Source: Paenibacillus macerans (GTDB lineage: Bacteria; Bacillota; Bacilli; Paenibacillales; Paenibacillaceae). Taken from it: a DNA stretch of 64,000 nucleotides. The notes beneath the pieces were generated by a model, which had not been told where the DNA came from, ran no database searches, and saw nothing but the letters and a program-made list of their open reading frames with translations. The stretch's first letter is position 1; every line of letters begins with the position of its first letter. Shown one piece after another: positions 32,999 to 42,401 of this stretch. Position numbers and translations under genes: made by a program. Location of the stretch: positions 372,001-436,000 of the forward strand of contig NZ_UGSI01000001.1 of the NCBI RefSeq assembly GCF_900454495.1. Reading direction: 5' to 3'.

Positions 32999-33760
32999 AT
33001 GAAATCCGATACTACCGCGGCCCTTGAGGCCGATTGCCATAACAGCATTATCGAGCTGGATCATGTCTCTTTTGCCTATAAAGAACAAAAAGTGATTTCC
33101 GACTTCAGCTTCGTTGTCCGGGAGCGGGATTTCGTCGGGGTAATCGGCTCCAACGGGGCGGGAAAAACAACCCTGCTGCGCATGATGGTCGGTTTGCTGT
33201 CGCCGACGGAGGGGGAAATTCGCTTGTTTGGCAAGCCGATCCGGCGTTTTCGCGATTGGGAACGGATCGGATACGTGCCGCAGAAAAATGCCTTTAACCC
33301 GCTGTTTCCGGCGACCGTTCGCGAAGTGGTGCTGTCGGGATTGTACAACAACAAGAAGCTTCTCCGCCGCATCGGGCGCGAGGAGCAGCGCAAATGCGAC
33401 GATGCGCTGGAGGTGATGCGGATCGGCGATCTCGCGGGCAAGCGGATCGGCCAACTGTCGGGCGGGCAGCAGCAGCGCGTTTTTTTGGCCCGGGCGCTGG
33501 TCAACAAACCGGATTTGCTTGTGCTGGACGAGCCGACCGTCGGGATCGACGCCCAGACGCAGGCCGATTTTTTTGAATTGATCTTTCATATGCATGCTCA
33601 CCATCATATGACGTTCCTGATGGTTTCCCACGATATTGAAATGATCGAAGGGCGCCTGGGGAGCGAACCGCGCGAGCGGTGCGGTGCGATCAAATTTTAT
33701 GTGCGCCATTCGCATGAGCAGGATTGCGCCATCCCGGACCTGCAGCATTCGCTGATCTAG
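32999..33760 (+). CDS. znuC: zinc ABC transporter ATP-binding protein
   Basis: A 253-residue ABC ATPase. Walker A is GSNGAGKTT (near residue 50), Q-loop YVPQKNAF, signature LSGGQQQR, Walker B LLVLDEPTVGID, and the switch His is in VSHDIEM. It powers uptake by ZnuA/ZnuB and lies between them. The C-terminal 30 residues are less conserved. Confidence 0.94.
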   Translation: MKSDTTAALEADCHNSIIELDHVSFAYKEQKVISDFSFVVRERDFVGVIGSNGAGKTTLLRMMVGLLSPTEGEIRLFGKPIRRFRDWERIGYVPQKNAFNPLFPATVREVVLSGLYNNKKLLRRIGREEQRKCDDALEVMRIGDLAGKRIGQLSGGQQQRVFLARALVNKPDLLVLDEPTVGIDAQTQADFFELIFHMHAHHHMTFLMVSHDIEMIEGRLGSEPRERCGAIKFYVRHSHEQDCAIPDLQHSLI

Positions 33761-33782
33761 TAACCTTTAGGAGTTGTGAATC

Positions 33783-34586
33783 TTGGAAATCTTAACCGCT
33801 GATTTTTTTCAAAGAGCGCTGGCCGGGGGGCTGCTCATCGGATTGACGGCGCCGCTCATCGGGATATTTCTGGTGCTGCGCCGCTTGTCCATGATCGGGG
33901 ATACGCTGGCGCACGTCACGATTGCCGGGGTCGCTTTGGGCTTTCTCGTGGGCGCATATCCCGTAGGGATCGGACTGGCCTTTGCCGTTGCCGCATCCTT
34001 TGCCATCGAAAAGCTGCGTAAAGCGTACAAAGGTTACGCCGAGCTTTCGATCGCGATCATTATGTCGGGCGGTGTTGCCCTGGCCTCCCTGTTCTTTACG
34101 CTGGGGATGGGGTACAATACGGATGTCACCAGTTATTTGTTTGGAAGCATTTATACGCTTGACACCACTGATCTGTATGTCGTAGGGGGCGTAACCGTCG
34201 TTGTCGTCGCGGTGGTGTCTTTGTTTTTCAAGGAATTCTTTTTGCTCACTTTTGAAGAGGACGCGGCGTCGGTCAGCGGGCTGCCCGTAAAGCTGCTCAA
34301 TCTGCTCATCACCGTGATGACGGCACTTGTGATCAGCACGGCGATCAAAATCGTCGGCGCTCTGCTGGTGTCCGCGTTGCTTACGATTCCGGCGGCCTGC
34401 AGCCTGCTGATCGCCCGCAGCTTCAGAACTTCCGTCATTTTCTCGGTGATTGTGGCCGAAATCGCCGTGGTTGCCGGTTTACTGACAGCGGGAATTTGGA
34501 ACCTGGCGCCTGGAGCGACGATCGTGCTTCTGCTGATTTTTATGCTGATCCTCACCTTGCTTGGCAAAAAAGGCTTGTCCGCTTAA
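33783..34586 (+). CDS. znuB: zinc ABC transporter permease
   Basis: A 267-residue polytopic membrane protein of the ABC-3 family with about 7-8 helices. Family motifs are RRLSMIGDTLAHVTIAGVALG and LLVSALLTIPAACSLLIARS. The start is TTG behind TTAGGAG. It completes the znuACB operon. Confidence 0.92.
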   Translation: MEILTADFFQRALAGGLLIGLTAPLIGIFLVLRRLSMIGDTLAHVTIAGVALGFLVGAYPVGIGLAFAVAASFAIEKLRKAYKGYAELSIAIIMSGGVALASLFFTLGMGYNTDVTSYLFGSIYTLDTTDLYVVGGVTVVVVAVVSLFFKEFFLLTFEEDAASVSGLPVKLLNLLITVMTALVISTAIKIVGALLVSALLTIPAACSLLIARSFRTSVIFSVIVAEIAVVAGLLTAGIWNLAPGATIVLLLIFMLILTLLGKKGLSA

Positions 34587-34700
34587 GTGAGGTTTTGGCG
34601 GTTGGAACACCGAAATTTATGGCCCGGAAAGCCGCTTGCGGCTGCTAAGGCACGGATAAGCTGCTGACAAGCAGCGAAAAAAGACGCTTTGGAGGTTACG

Positions 34701-35414
34701 ATGGCCGATATCAATTTGGGACTCGCTTTCGGCGCGGGGGTGGCTTCGTTTATTTCCCCGTGCTGCCTGCCTTTATATCCTTCCTATCTATCCTATATCA
34801 CCGGGATGTCGGTTCAGCAGCTGAAGACGGAACAAACCAAGCGGGAGGTCCGCTTCCGGACGATGACCCATACGCTCGCGTTTATCCTCGGGTTTTCCGT
34901 CGTTTTTTTCACGCTTGGTTTTGGCGCGGGGTTGTTTGGCGAACTGTTTAACCAATACCGGGGTCTGATCCGCCAGCTTTCCGCCATTTTGATCATATTG
35001 ATGGGCTTGTTTTTGCTTGGTATTTTCCAGCCCCAATTTCTGATGAAGGAGCGCAAGCTCGATCTCAAATTCAAGCGGGCCAGCTATGTCGGATCGTTCA
35101 TTTTCGGCGTCGGCTTTTCCGCCGGCTGGTCTCCCTGCGTCGGACCGATTTTGGCGGCGATTATCGCGCTTGCGGTCAGCGAACCGGGGACGTGGCTTGG
35201 CCTGATTACGGCCTATACGCTCGGATTTGCCGTTCCTTTTTTTATTCTGGCGTTTTTTATCGGTTCCACCAAATGGATCGTCCGCTATTCCGCGGTGATG
35301 ATGAAAATCGGCGGCGCCCTCATGCTGCTCATGGGCGTTCTTCTGTTTACGAACCGCATGGCTCAAATCACCATTTGGCTGCAGCAAATTACTCCGGAGT
35401 GGCTGAAATTCTGA
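34701..35414 (+). CDS. ccdA: cytochrome c biogenesis protein CcdA
   Basis: A 237-residue membrane protein with six helices of the CcdA/DsbD-beta family. It has the paired redox cysteines in SPCCLPLYPSYL (helix 1) and GWSPCVGPIL (helix 4). It carries reducing power from cytosolic thioredoxin to extracytoplasmic thiol proteins for cytochrome c maturation and, in spore formers, spore maturation. The ATG at 34701 follows GGAGG; an upstream TTG at 34689 is unlikely. It is probably transcribed on its own. Confidence 0.93.
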   Translation: MADINLGLAFGAGVASFISPCCLPLYPSYLSYITGMSVQQLKTEQTKREVRFRTMTHTLAFILGFSVVFFTLGFGAGLFGELFNQYRGLIRQLSAILIILMGLFLLGIFQPQFLMKERKLDLKFKRASYVGSFIFGVGFSAGWSPCVGPILAAIIALAVSEPGTWLGLITAYTLGFAVPFFILAFFIGSTKWIVRYSAVMMKIGGALMLLMGVLLFTNRMAQITIWLQQITPEWLKF

Positions 35415-35546
35415 CGTGGGCGGAAGCGGGAAAGTGTGCAAAAGTGCACTTGCCAACGGACAATCATAACATGTATCATAAACAGAGTAGTGTTTTTTGC
35501 GTACAATGAAGTCCGCTTCAACTCATGGAAAAGAGGGAATCATCAG

Positions 35547-35972
35547 ATGCCAACGCCCAGTATGGAGGATTATTTAGAGCGTATCTACAAGCTGATCGAC
35601 GAGAAGGGATACGCGCGAGTATCCGATATCGCGGAAGGTTTGGAGGTTCATCCTTCGTCTGTCACGAAAATGATTCAGAAATTGGACAAGGATGAATACT
35701 TGATTTACGAGAAGTATAGAGGGCTGGTATTGACCAGCAAAGGCAAAAAAATCGGAAAACGGCTCGTGGACCGGCACCATCTGCTGGAGGAGTTTCTCGG
35801 CATGATCGGGGTCGATCATGAAAATATTTATAAAGACGTGGAAGGAATCGAACATCACCTGAGCTGGGATTCCATTACCCGCATCGCAACGCTGGTGGAA
35901 TATTTCAAACGCGACAACTCGCGGATTCGCGACCTGGAAAACGTGCATCAGGAATTGTTAAACGAATCTTAG
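35547..35972 (+). CDS. mntR: manganese-responsive regulator MntR (DtxR family)
   Basis: A 141-residue DtxR-family repressor that strongly resembles B. subtilis MntR throughout (for example SMEDYLERIY, VHPSSVTKMIQKLDKDEYLI, YEKYRGLVLTSKGKKIGKRL). All manganese ligands are present: D8, E11, H77, E99, E102, H103. It represses Mn uptake and activates efflux genes; no target transporter lies in this window. The ATG at 35547 follows AAGAGGG. A strong terminator follows. Confidence 0.95.
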   Translation: MPTPSMEDYLERIYKLIDEKGYARVSDIAEGLEVHPSSVTKMIQKLDKDEYLIYEKYRGLVLTSKGKKIGKRLVDRHHLLEEFLGMIGVDHENIYKDVEGIEHHLSWDSITRIATLVEYFKRDNSRIRDLENVHQELLNES

Positions 35973-35975
35973 AAG

Positions 35976-36014
35976 AAGCATCTGTCTTATGAACAAGGCA
36001 GATGCTCTTTTTTT
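35976..36014 (+). terminator. intrinsic terminator of mntR
   Basis: GCATCTGTCTT/AAGGCAGATGC is followed by a seven-T run. Confidence 0.9.
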
Positions 36015-36099
36015 CGGGGGAACCGCAACTCTTCGGCTATCCAAAGCGTTAATAGAAATAGACGGATTTGTCCATACATAATATTTGTGGAGGTTACTG

Positions 36100-37776
36100 A
36101 TGAAATTTCGCACTTGGTTTATTCCTCTTCTCGTTTTACTGCTTGCGTGGCCGATAGGCGGACAGATGAAGGCGAACGCGGCCGACGCCATTACGATTCT
36201 ATTGGACGGGACGAAGCTGACCACCGATGCCCCGCCTTATATCAAAGCGCAGCAAAACGTAACGATGGTTCCGCTAAGGGTGATTAGCGAAGGTTTGGGC
36301 GCGCAGGTAGCGTGGTCGCAGGCCGCAAAAACGGTCACGATCCAAAAGGACGGCAGCACCCTGGCTCTTGTCGTAGGCGAGCAAACGGCTCAGGTCAACG
36401 GTGCTCCTGTAGGACTCGACGTTTCGGTGGAAAGTACGCAAGGGCGCACGATGGTCCCGCTGCGCTTTGTCGGCGAGCAGCTTGGGCTGGACGTAGATTG
36501 GGATCAGCAATCGAAGACGATCTCGCTTTCCACGGGACGGAAAGCGGAAACGCCTGCCGCCGATACGGATAAGGATACCGGCAAGGACGATTCACAGAGC
36601 AGCCTGCCGCAAACATCGCAGACGCCGCAGAAGCCGCAAACGCCGCAGGCGGGAACGCCCGTGGACGCGGACGGTCTGCGCGGCGTCTGGGTGTCCACCG
36701 TTGCCAATCTGGATTGGCCGAGCACTAGCTCGTACGGAAAAGCGGAAGCGCAAAAGGCGGAATACATCAAGCTGCTTGACGATGTGCAGGCGATGGGGAT
36801 GAACGCGGCGTTCGTCCAGGTCCGTCCTTCGGCGGACGCCATTTACCCTTCCAAGCTTGTTCCGTGGTCCTCTTACTTGACGGGTACGGCCGGTAAAGAT
36901 CCGGGGTACGATCCGCTACAGTTTTTGATCGAGGAAACGCATCGCCGGGGGATGGAGTTCCATGCCTGGTTTAATCCGTTCCGGGCCAGCACGGGCGGGA
37001 ACGCCAGCAAGCTGCCGGCGAACCATGTCGCCAACGCGCATCCGGATTGGATCGTGAAATTCGACGGCAAGCTCTATATTAACCCCGGCATTCCGGAAGC
37101 CCGGGAGCATGTGATCGAGGCGATTATGGAAGTCGTCCAAAACTACGATATCGATGGCGTTCACCTGGACGATTATTTTTATCCGACGGGGGAAACGGCA
37201 TCGAGCAAGTTTAACGATGACAGCACGTACAAACAATACAATGCCAAGCAAATTTCCAACAAGGGAGACTGGCGCCGGGATAACATCAATCAATTTGTAG
37301 AAGAACTTGGGGCCAGCATTAAGCAGGAAAAACCGAAGGTCTCGTTCGGCATCAGCCCGTTTGGGGTATGGCGCAACAAAACGAACGATATTACCGGCTC
37401 CGACACTAAAGCGGGGATCACGGCTTACGACAGCACTTATGCCGATGTGCGCACCTGGATCAAACGCGGATGGATCGATTACGTCGCTCCGCAGCTCTAC
37501 TGGAGCATGACGCGCAAGGAAGTCCAATACGACGTGCTGGCCAATTGGTGGGCCGGCGAAGTGCGCGGCACGGGCGTGAAGCTGTACATCGGCCATGCCC
37601 CGTACAAGATCGGCACGCCGGAAATCGGCTGGTCCAGCGCATCGGAAATAATCAGCCAGCTGGAGTATAACCGCCAGGTTCCGGAAATCAGCGGCAGCAT
37701 CTTTTTCAGCGCCAAAGACTTGCGCAAAAATCCGCTTGGACTGATTCCGCTGCTTAAGGATTATTACGGTATGTAA
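36100..37776 (+). CDS. secreted GHL10-type glycoside hydrolase with copper-amine-oxidase N-terminal-like domain
   Basis: A 558-residue exported protein. The signal peptide runs to about residue 28 (GQMKANAAD). A Cu_amine_oxidN1-like domain covers about 29-140 (MVPLRVISEGLGAQVAW, MVPLRFVGEQLGLDVDW). A Pro/Gln/Thr linker follows, then a GHL10 (DUF187) TIM barrel from about 185 (DGLRGVWVSTVANLDWPS, DGVHLDDYFYP, APQLYWSM). Relatives such as YngK act at the cell wall. The N-terminal module may anchor it to the envelope. The ATG at 36100 follows GTGGAGG. Confidence 0.88.
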   Translation: MKFRTWFIPLLVLLLAWPIGGQMKANAADAITILLDGTKLTTDAPPYIKAQQNVTMVPLRVISEGLGAQVAWSQAAKTVTIQKDGSTLALVVGEQTAQVNGAPVGLDVSVESTQGRTMVPLRFVGEQLGLDVDWDQQSKTISLSTGRKAETPAADTDKDTGKDDSQSSLPQTSQTPQKPQTPQAGTPVDADGLRGVWVSTVANLDWPSTSSYGKAEAQKAEYIKLLDDVQAMGMNAAFVQVRPSADAIYPSKLVPWSSYLTGTAGKDPGYDPLQFLIEETHRRGMEFHAWFNPFRASTGGNASKLPANHVANAHPDWIVKFDGKLYINPGIPEAREHVIEAIMEVVQNYDIDGVHLDDYFYPTGETASSKFNDDSTYKQYNAKQISNKGDWRRDNINQFVEELGASIKQEKPKVSFGISPFGVWRNKTNDITGSDTKAGITAYDSTYADVRTWIKRGWIDYVAPQLYWSMTRKEVQYDVLANWWAGEVRGTGVKLYIGHAPYKIGTPEIGWSSASEIISQLEYNRQVPEISGSIFFSAKDLRKNPLGLIPLLKDYYGM

Positions 37777-37794
37777 GATTTTTACTGAATTTGC

Positions 37795-37823
37795 TTGACA
37801 ACGGAGTTTGGATCATATAAATT
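37795..37823 (+). promoter_or_regulatory. promoter of the proS T-box transcript
   Basis: TTGACA (37795-37800) is followed by N17 and TAAATT (37818-37823). A TATAAA at 37816-37821 is an alternative -10 with shorter spacing. Confidence 0.6.
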
Positions 37824-37849
37824 CGTACTCATACTATCTCATATGAAAT

Positions 37850-38085
37850 AGCCGTGATTAAGGACATAAGCATCCATTTCGCGCCCCCAGAGAGGAGGTC
37901 CGTAGAGCTGAAAGGCCTCTGCCGCGTGGGATTGCTTCCCGCCTTAGGAGCTGTACGGGAGAACTTCGCATTAACCCCGTACCGGATTCCGCCGTTATCC
38001 GGATTAGAGCAGCGTTGCTTTTTGCGGTAACGGTGAAAATAGGGTGGTACCACGACACATTCGTCCCTGACGAATGTGTCTTTTT
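37850..38085 (+). ncRNA. T-box riboswitch, proline type
   Basis: A T-box leader with a stem I AGAGAGGAGG-type segment (37890-37899), a probable specifier CCC at 37938-37940 followed by purine, and the T-box core AGGGTGGTACCACG (38041-38054). It ends in a perfect 12-bp terminator GACACATTCGTC/GACGAATGTGTC with five T (38054-38085). It couples proS transcription to uncharged tRNA-Pro. The exact specifier codon is my reading by position. Confidence 0.9.
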
Positions 38086-38131
38086 GCGTTTATACGGCTT
38101 ATTTCATGAAACGATAAGGAGGTCATCTGCG

Positions 38132-39841
38132 ATGCGTCAAAGCCAGTTATTGCTGCCTACGCTAAGGGAGGTTCCGGCGGAAGCCGACTCGGCCAGCCAT
38201 GCTTGGCTGCTTCGGGCCGGTTATATCCGCCAATTGGCTGCGGGGGTTTATACCTATTTGCCTCTAGGAAGACGCGTTCTTCACAAACTCGAACAAATCG
38301 TCAGAGCGGAGATGGATCGGGCCGGGGCGCAGGAGTTGCTGCTGCCGGCGCTGCAGCCGGCCGAGCTCTGGCGCGAGTCGGGCCGTTATTCCCGTTACGG
38401 AGCCGAACTTATGCGGCTCATCGACCGTCACGGCCGGGAATTTGTGCTTGGACCGACTCATGAGGAAGCGATTACCAGCTTGCTTAAAGGGGAGGTTCAT
38501 TCTTACCGGAAGCTGCCGGTTACGGTATATCAAATTCAGACCAAGTTCCGGGATGAACGGCGCCCCCGCTTCGGCTTGCTGCGCGGCCGGGAATTTTTGA
38601 TGAAGGATGCCTATTCTTTTGACGCGGACTGGGCCGGTCTCGATGTTTCCTATTCAATGATGTACCAGGCGTACCGGAATATTATGCAGCGTTGCGAACT
38701 GAACTATCGCGCCGTGGAGGCGGATTCCGGCACGATTGGGGGCGAAGGCGGGTCCCATGAATTCATCGCTTTTGCCGGCATCGGCGAGGACGTTGTCGCG
38801 GTCTGCGATCACTGCGAATACGCGGCCAATATCGAAAAAGCCGCCTCACTGCATCACAACGCGACTATACCGCCGCTGCCCGGTGATGCCGCTTGGGAAA
38901 AAATTCATACGCCCGGAGTGCATAGCATCGAGGAATTGACACAGTTTTTGCAAGTTACGTCCGCCGCGCTGATCAAAACGTTGATTTACGTGCTGGACGG
39001 CAAACAACCGGTGGCTGTGGTCGTACGCGGGGATCATGAAGTCAACGAACTGAAGGTGCAAGCCTATATGAACGCCGAAAGCATTGAGCTTGCCGACCCG
39101 GCTGCGGTTGAACGAGCAACCGGCGCTCCGCCCGGTTTTGCGGGGCCTCTCGGATTAAAGATTCCGATTCTTCTCGACCGGGACGTCAGCACACTGCCGG
39201 AGGGGATTGCGGGAGCGAATGAACGTGATTACCACCTGCGGCATGTTAGTCCGGCCAAAGATATCGTAACGAGTTATATCGGGGATTTCCGCAATGTCAT
39301 GGAAGGCGAGACTTGCCCGAAATGTCAGGCCGGCAAGCTGACGTTGTCTCGCGGAATCGAAGTGGGCCATATTTTTAAATTGGGTACAAAATACAGCCAG
39401 ATGCTCGGGGCGTCCTATTTGGACCGGAACGGCAAGCGGCAGGATATGATTATGGGATGCTACGGCATCGGTATCTCGCGTTTGCTCTCCGCCGTGGTTG
39501 AACAGCATTACGACGAGCGCGGAATCGTTTGGCCGGCGGCCCTGGCTCCTTATCGGGTGCATATCATTCCCGTATCCGTGAAGGATAGGCAGCAAATCGA
39601 ACTGGCCGAACAACTGTATGAGCAACTGGCCCGCAAAGGAATCGAGGCGCTGCTGGACGATCGCGACGAACGCCCGGGCATCAAATTCAATGATGCCGAC
39701 CTGATCGGCATCCCCTACCGTATTATTGTCGGGAAAGCCGCCGGACAAGGCGAGATCGAATTTATGAAACGCGGGGAAGCGGAAGTGGAGAAGATGACCT
39801 TAGAGGAGGCGCTTTCCCGCATCACGGCTCCGTTAGAATAA
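38132..39841 (+). CDS. proS: prolyl-tRNA synthetase (bacterial type, with editing domain)
   Basis: A 569-residue class II synthetase. Motif 2 is in FRDERRPRFGLLRGREFLMKDAYSF, here cut into known blocks FRDERRPRFGLLRGREF and MKDAYSF. An INS editing domain of about 170 residues lies in the middle, motif 3 is GCYGIGISRLL, and the C-terminal anticodon-binding domain has RVHIIPVSVKD and DDRDERPGIKF. It is T-box controlled and isolated from the rseP-proS-polC context, so it may be a second, regulated ProRS copy. That needs the rest of the genome. The ATG at 38132 follows AAGGAGG. Confidence 0.95.
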   Translation: MRQSQLLLPTLREVPAEADSASHAWLLRAGYIRQLAAGVYTYLPLGRRVLHKLEQIVRAEMDRAGAQELLLPALQPAELWRESGRYSRYGAELMRLIDRHGREFVLGPTHEEAITSLLKGEVHSYRKLPVTVYQIQTKFRDERRPRFGLLRGREFLMKDAYSFDADWAGLDVSYSMMYQAYRNIMQRCELNYRAVEADSGTIGGEGGSHEFIAFAGIGEDVVAVCDHCEYAANIEKAASLHHNATIPPLPGDAAWEKIHTPGVHSIEELTQFLQVTSAALIKTLIYVLDGKQPVAVVVRGDHEVNELKVQAYMNAESIELADPAAVERATGAPPGFAGPLGLKIPILLDRDVSTLPEGIAGANERDYHLRHVSPAKDIVTSYIGDFRNVMEGETCPKCQAGKLTLSRGIEVGHIFKLGTKYSQMLGASYLDRNGKRQDMIMGCYGIGISRLLSAVVEQHYDERGIVWPAALAPYRVHIIPVSVKDRQQIELAEQLYEQLARKGIEALLDDRDERPGIKFNDADLIGIPYRIIVGKAAGQGEIEFMKRGEAEVEKMTLEEALSRITAPLE

Positions 39842-39918
39842 ATCTCCGCATACGTACAACCTCCGCCATCATACATAAGCAGTAGACTTGTGTATGGGAT
39901 GGGGGGCTTTGGAATGCG

Positions 39919-40893
39919 ATGCTGATGAACGGCGTGTTTGAAGGCGGGGGCGTCAAAGGCATTTCGCTGACGGGAGCGGTAAGGGCGGCCGAAAAATACG
40001 GGGGGAAGTTCTATCGCGTAGCCGGCACCTCATCCGGGTCAATCGTGGCCTCGTTGATCGCGGCCGGGTATACCGCGGAAGAGATGAAGGACATTATCTT
40101 GTCCACGTCGTTTTCCCGTTTTCTTAAACGGGCGCGGATTTTTAATATGGCCCTCGTCGGGCCGGCGCTCCGAGTGCTGCTGAAAAAAGGGCTCTACTCG
40201 GGCGAGGGGTTTGAGGATTGGGTCAGGCAAGTTTTGCTGGCCAAAGGCGTAAGGACGTTTGCCGACCTCCCCCAAGGCAAGCTGACGATCATCGCATCGG
40301 ATATTACGAACGGCAAAATCCTGATACTGCCGGACGATTTGGCCAAAATAGGCCTGCGGCCGGAATCGTTCGAGGTCGCCAGGGCCGTGCGCATGAGCTG
40401 CAGCATTCCGTATTTTTTCGATCCCGTGCTGCTGCGCCTGCCGCCGAAGCTGGCCAAAGGCAAGCCTTTTTCCGAACAGTTCCTTCATATCGTCGACGGC
40501 GGCCTGCTCAGCAACTTCCCGCTTTGGCTGTTTGACCAGGAAACGCCGCGCAGCGGAGAGCGGATTCCGACGGTCGGGTTTCAAATGGTCGGCAAAAACA
40601 CCAACCAGCCCCACGACATTCGCGGGCCGTTTTCCATGCTGCAGGCGATCGTGGAAACGATGCTGTCGGCGCACGATGAACGTTATATCGAACAATCGAA
40701 CCGCTACCGGACGATAAAAATTCCGACGTTAGGGTTTCCGACGACGCAGTTTGAAATTAGCGAGGAGGAGAGCCTGCTCCTTTACGAGTCGGGCCTGCGC
40801 GCCGGCGAGCGGTTTTTCGGCAAATGGAACGCTCAATATTATGAGGAGCAATTTAATAAATATCAGCAGGCGAATCCGGGCGCTTTTAAATGA
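39919..40893 (+). CDS. patatin-like phospholipase family protein
   Basis: A 324-residue cytosolic serine hydrolase of the patatin/RssA family. The oxyanion loop is FEGGGVKGISL, the nucleophile Ser lies in GTSSGS near residue 38, and the catalytic Asp is in VDGGLLSNFP (DG-G/A motif). Substrate unknown, presumably a lipid ester. Start uncertain: ATG at 39919 or 39925, behind a G-rich ribosome-binding site. The mobile-element cluster begins about 100 bases after its stop. Confidence 0.87.
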   Translation: MLMNGVFEGGGVKGISLTGAVRAAEKYGGKFYRVAGTSSGSIVASLIAAGYTAEEMKDIILSTSFSRFLKRARIFNMALVGPALRVLLKKGLYSGEGFEDWVRQVLLAKGVRTFADLPQGKLTIIASDITNGKILILPDDLAKIGLRPESFEVARAVRMSCSIPYFFDPVLLRLPPKLAKGKPFSEQFLHIVDGGLLSNFPLWLFDQETPRSGERIPTVGFQMVGKNTNQPHDIRGPFSMLQAIVETMLSAHDERYIEQSNRYRTIKIPTLGFPTTQFEISEEESLLLYESGLRAGERFFGKWNAQYYEEQFNKYQQANPGAFK

Positions 40894-40995
40894 CAGGTAA
40901 GGATGTCCCGGGAAAAAGACGGGCGAAATCCACTAGCGTTGCATGAACTGGGGAAATGATCATGTTTTCAAGCCGATAATGCGCCCGCCGGAAAT

Positions 40996-41050
40996 CTAAC
41001 GGTTGTAGCAGCGGCTAATTTGCGAAAAAAGCCTTTTTCAAAACTCTAGC
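40996..41050 (-). repeat. left fragment of split 134-bp repeat (copy A)
   Basis: It starts CTAACGGTTGTAGCAGCGG and matches the reverse complement of the right half of the intact copy at 50481-50614 as far as TTTTTCAAAA. Flanking AAT at its outer end is also found after the far end at 44286. The repeat resumes at 42671. Confidence 0.8.
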
Positions 41051-41162
41051 TATGATGAACGTAAACAAAAGACAGCCCTCCATATTGCTACATCTCGTAG
41101 GTTAAAATGGATAGTGAAAACCAAACCATTTCAGAGCTACATAGCAAAGGAGAGCTGATACT

Positions 41163-42281
41163 ATGCAGTCTACCACAAAATTCGTCGGTTTAGATGTATC
41201 CAAAGAAAAAATTTCGGTTGCTATTGCAGATGCAAGCGGTGAAACTCCTCGCTATTACGGGAGCATTCCTCACACCCCGGCGGCGCTGCGCAAGCTGATC
41301 AAAGAACTGGGACCGGCCGAAACGCTATCGTTTTGTTATGAGGCAGGTCCGACAGGTTACGAAACCTATCGCTGGATCACCTCCATGGGAGCCCATTGCG
41401 TTGTCATTGCTCCGTCGCTTATTCCCAAACGCCCTGGCGATCACGTGAAGACGGATCGACGGGACGCCGAGCAGCTTGCCCGTCTGTTTCGTGCAGGAGA
41501 ATTGACTCCTGTCTACGTCCCGGAGCGGGAAGACGAGGCTTTGCGGGAGTTGGTTCGCGCCCGGGAGGCCGCCAAAGAGGACGCGCATCGGGCACGCCAG
41601 CGGATATTGAAGTTCCTGCTCCGCCATCAAATCGAACCGCCGGCTACGATAAAGCGTCGTTGGACCCGGAAGTACCGTTCCTGGCTGGAGCAACTGACAT
41701 TCCCTTATGAGCCCATGCAAGTAGCCTTCGACGAGATGCTCCATACCTTAAATGAGATCGAGCAGCGGATGGGGCGTTTGGAAAAAGCCTTGGTTCAGCA
41801 AGCCACGGTCGGCTCCAAGGCAACTCTGATTCGGGTGCTTCAGTCCCTGCGTGGGATTGGACTACTGACGGCCGTCACTCTAGCTGCTGAGATCGGTTCA
41901 TTTACTCGCTTCCGCTCCCCGGCCCAACTCATGGCGTATTTAGGGTTGGTTCCTCGTGAGAGTTCAACCGGCCTGAGTACTCGGCGCGGAAGTATGACCA
42001 AAGCCGGTAACGGGCGCTTGCGCCGATCCTTGGTGGAATCCGCCTGGAGCTACCGTCATCGGCCTGCGGTGAAAGGAGATCTCGCCAAGCGTTTGGATGG
42101 CATGCCGGCCGATATACAACTGTTGTCGTGGAAAGCGCAAGAAAGATTGCATTACAAATACCGTCATCTCATTTTTGGAAAGAACAAACACAAAAATGTG
42201 GCCGTAGGCGCGGTGGCCAGGGAGCTAACCGGGTTCATATGGGCTGTTGCTCGAACGGTGGAACAACCGGTGGCTAACTAA
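41163..42281 (+). CDS. IS110 family transposase
   Basis: A 372-residue recombinase. The N-terminal DEDD RuvC-like domain (GLDVSKEKISVAIAD, CYEAGPTGYE, KTDRRDAEQLARLF) is followed by a helical linker. The C-terminal Transposase_20 domain has SLRGIGLLTAVTLAAEIG, AQLMAYLGLVP and the Ser-containing STRRGSMTKAGN. It appears intact. Such enzymes use a guide-like RNA made from the element's non-coding end to choose target and donor DNA. Confidence 0.95.
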   Translation: MQSTTKFVGLDVSKEKISVAIADASGETPRYYGSIPHTPAALRKLIKELGPAETLSFCYEAGPTGYETYRWITSMGAHCVVIAPSLIPKRPGDHVKTDRRDAEQLARLFRAGELTPVYVPEREDEALRELVRAREAAKEDAHRARQRILKFLLRHQIEPPATIKRRWTRKYRSWLEQLTFPYEPMQVAFDEMLHTLNEIEQRMGRLEKALVQQATVGSKATLIRVLQSLRGIGLLTAVTLAAEIGSFTRFRSPAQLMAYLGLVPRESSTGLSTRRGSMTKAGNGRLRRSLVESAWSYRHRPAVKGDLAKRLDGMPADIQLLSWKAQERLHYKYRHLIFGKNKHKNVAVGAVARELTGFIWAVARTVEQPVAN

Positions 42282-42352
42282 CGCCCCTTCCGTCCCCTTT
42301 GGGGAGACGCAGGGAGCGTTGCCCCCTGCACCCCCACACTCGCCGTGAGGCG

Positions 42353-42373
42353 TTCCTCATTTCCAATGAGGAA
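42353..42373 (+). other. hairpin after the IS110 transposase gene
   Basis: A perfect 9-bp stem TTCCTCATT/AATGAGGAA with a 3-nt loop, without a T tail, at the start of the non-coding tail. Confidence 0.6.
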
Positions 42374-42401
42374 TAGGAAAAGTGTTGATTTGAACCTAAC
42401 C

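Noticed and set aside
34587..34700. Terminator between znuB and ccdA.
   Set aside because: Small hairpins (AGCCGC/GCGGCT; GCTGCT/AGCAGC) are present, but none is followed by a T tract on the plus strand.
38015..38131. An N-terminal extension of ProRS starting at 38015.
   Set aside because: That stretch is the T-box antiterminator/terminator. The AAGGAGG-supported start is at 38132.
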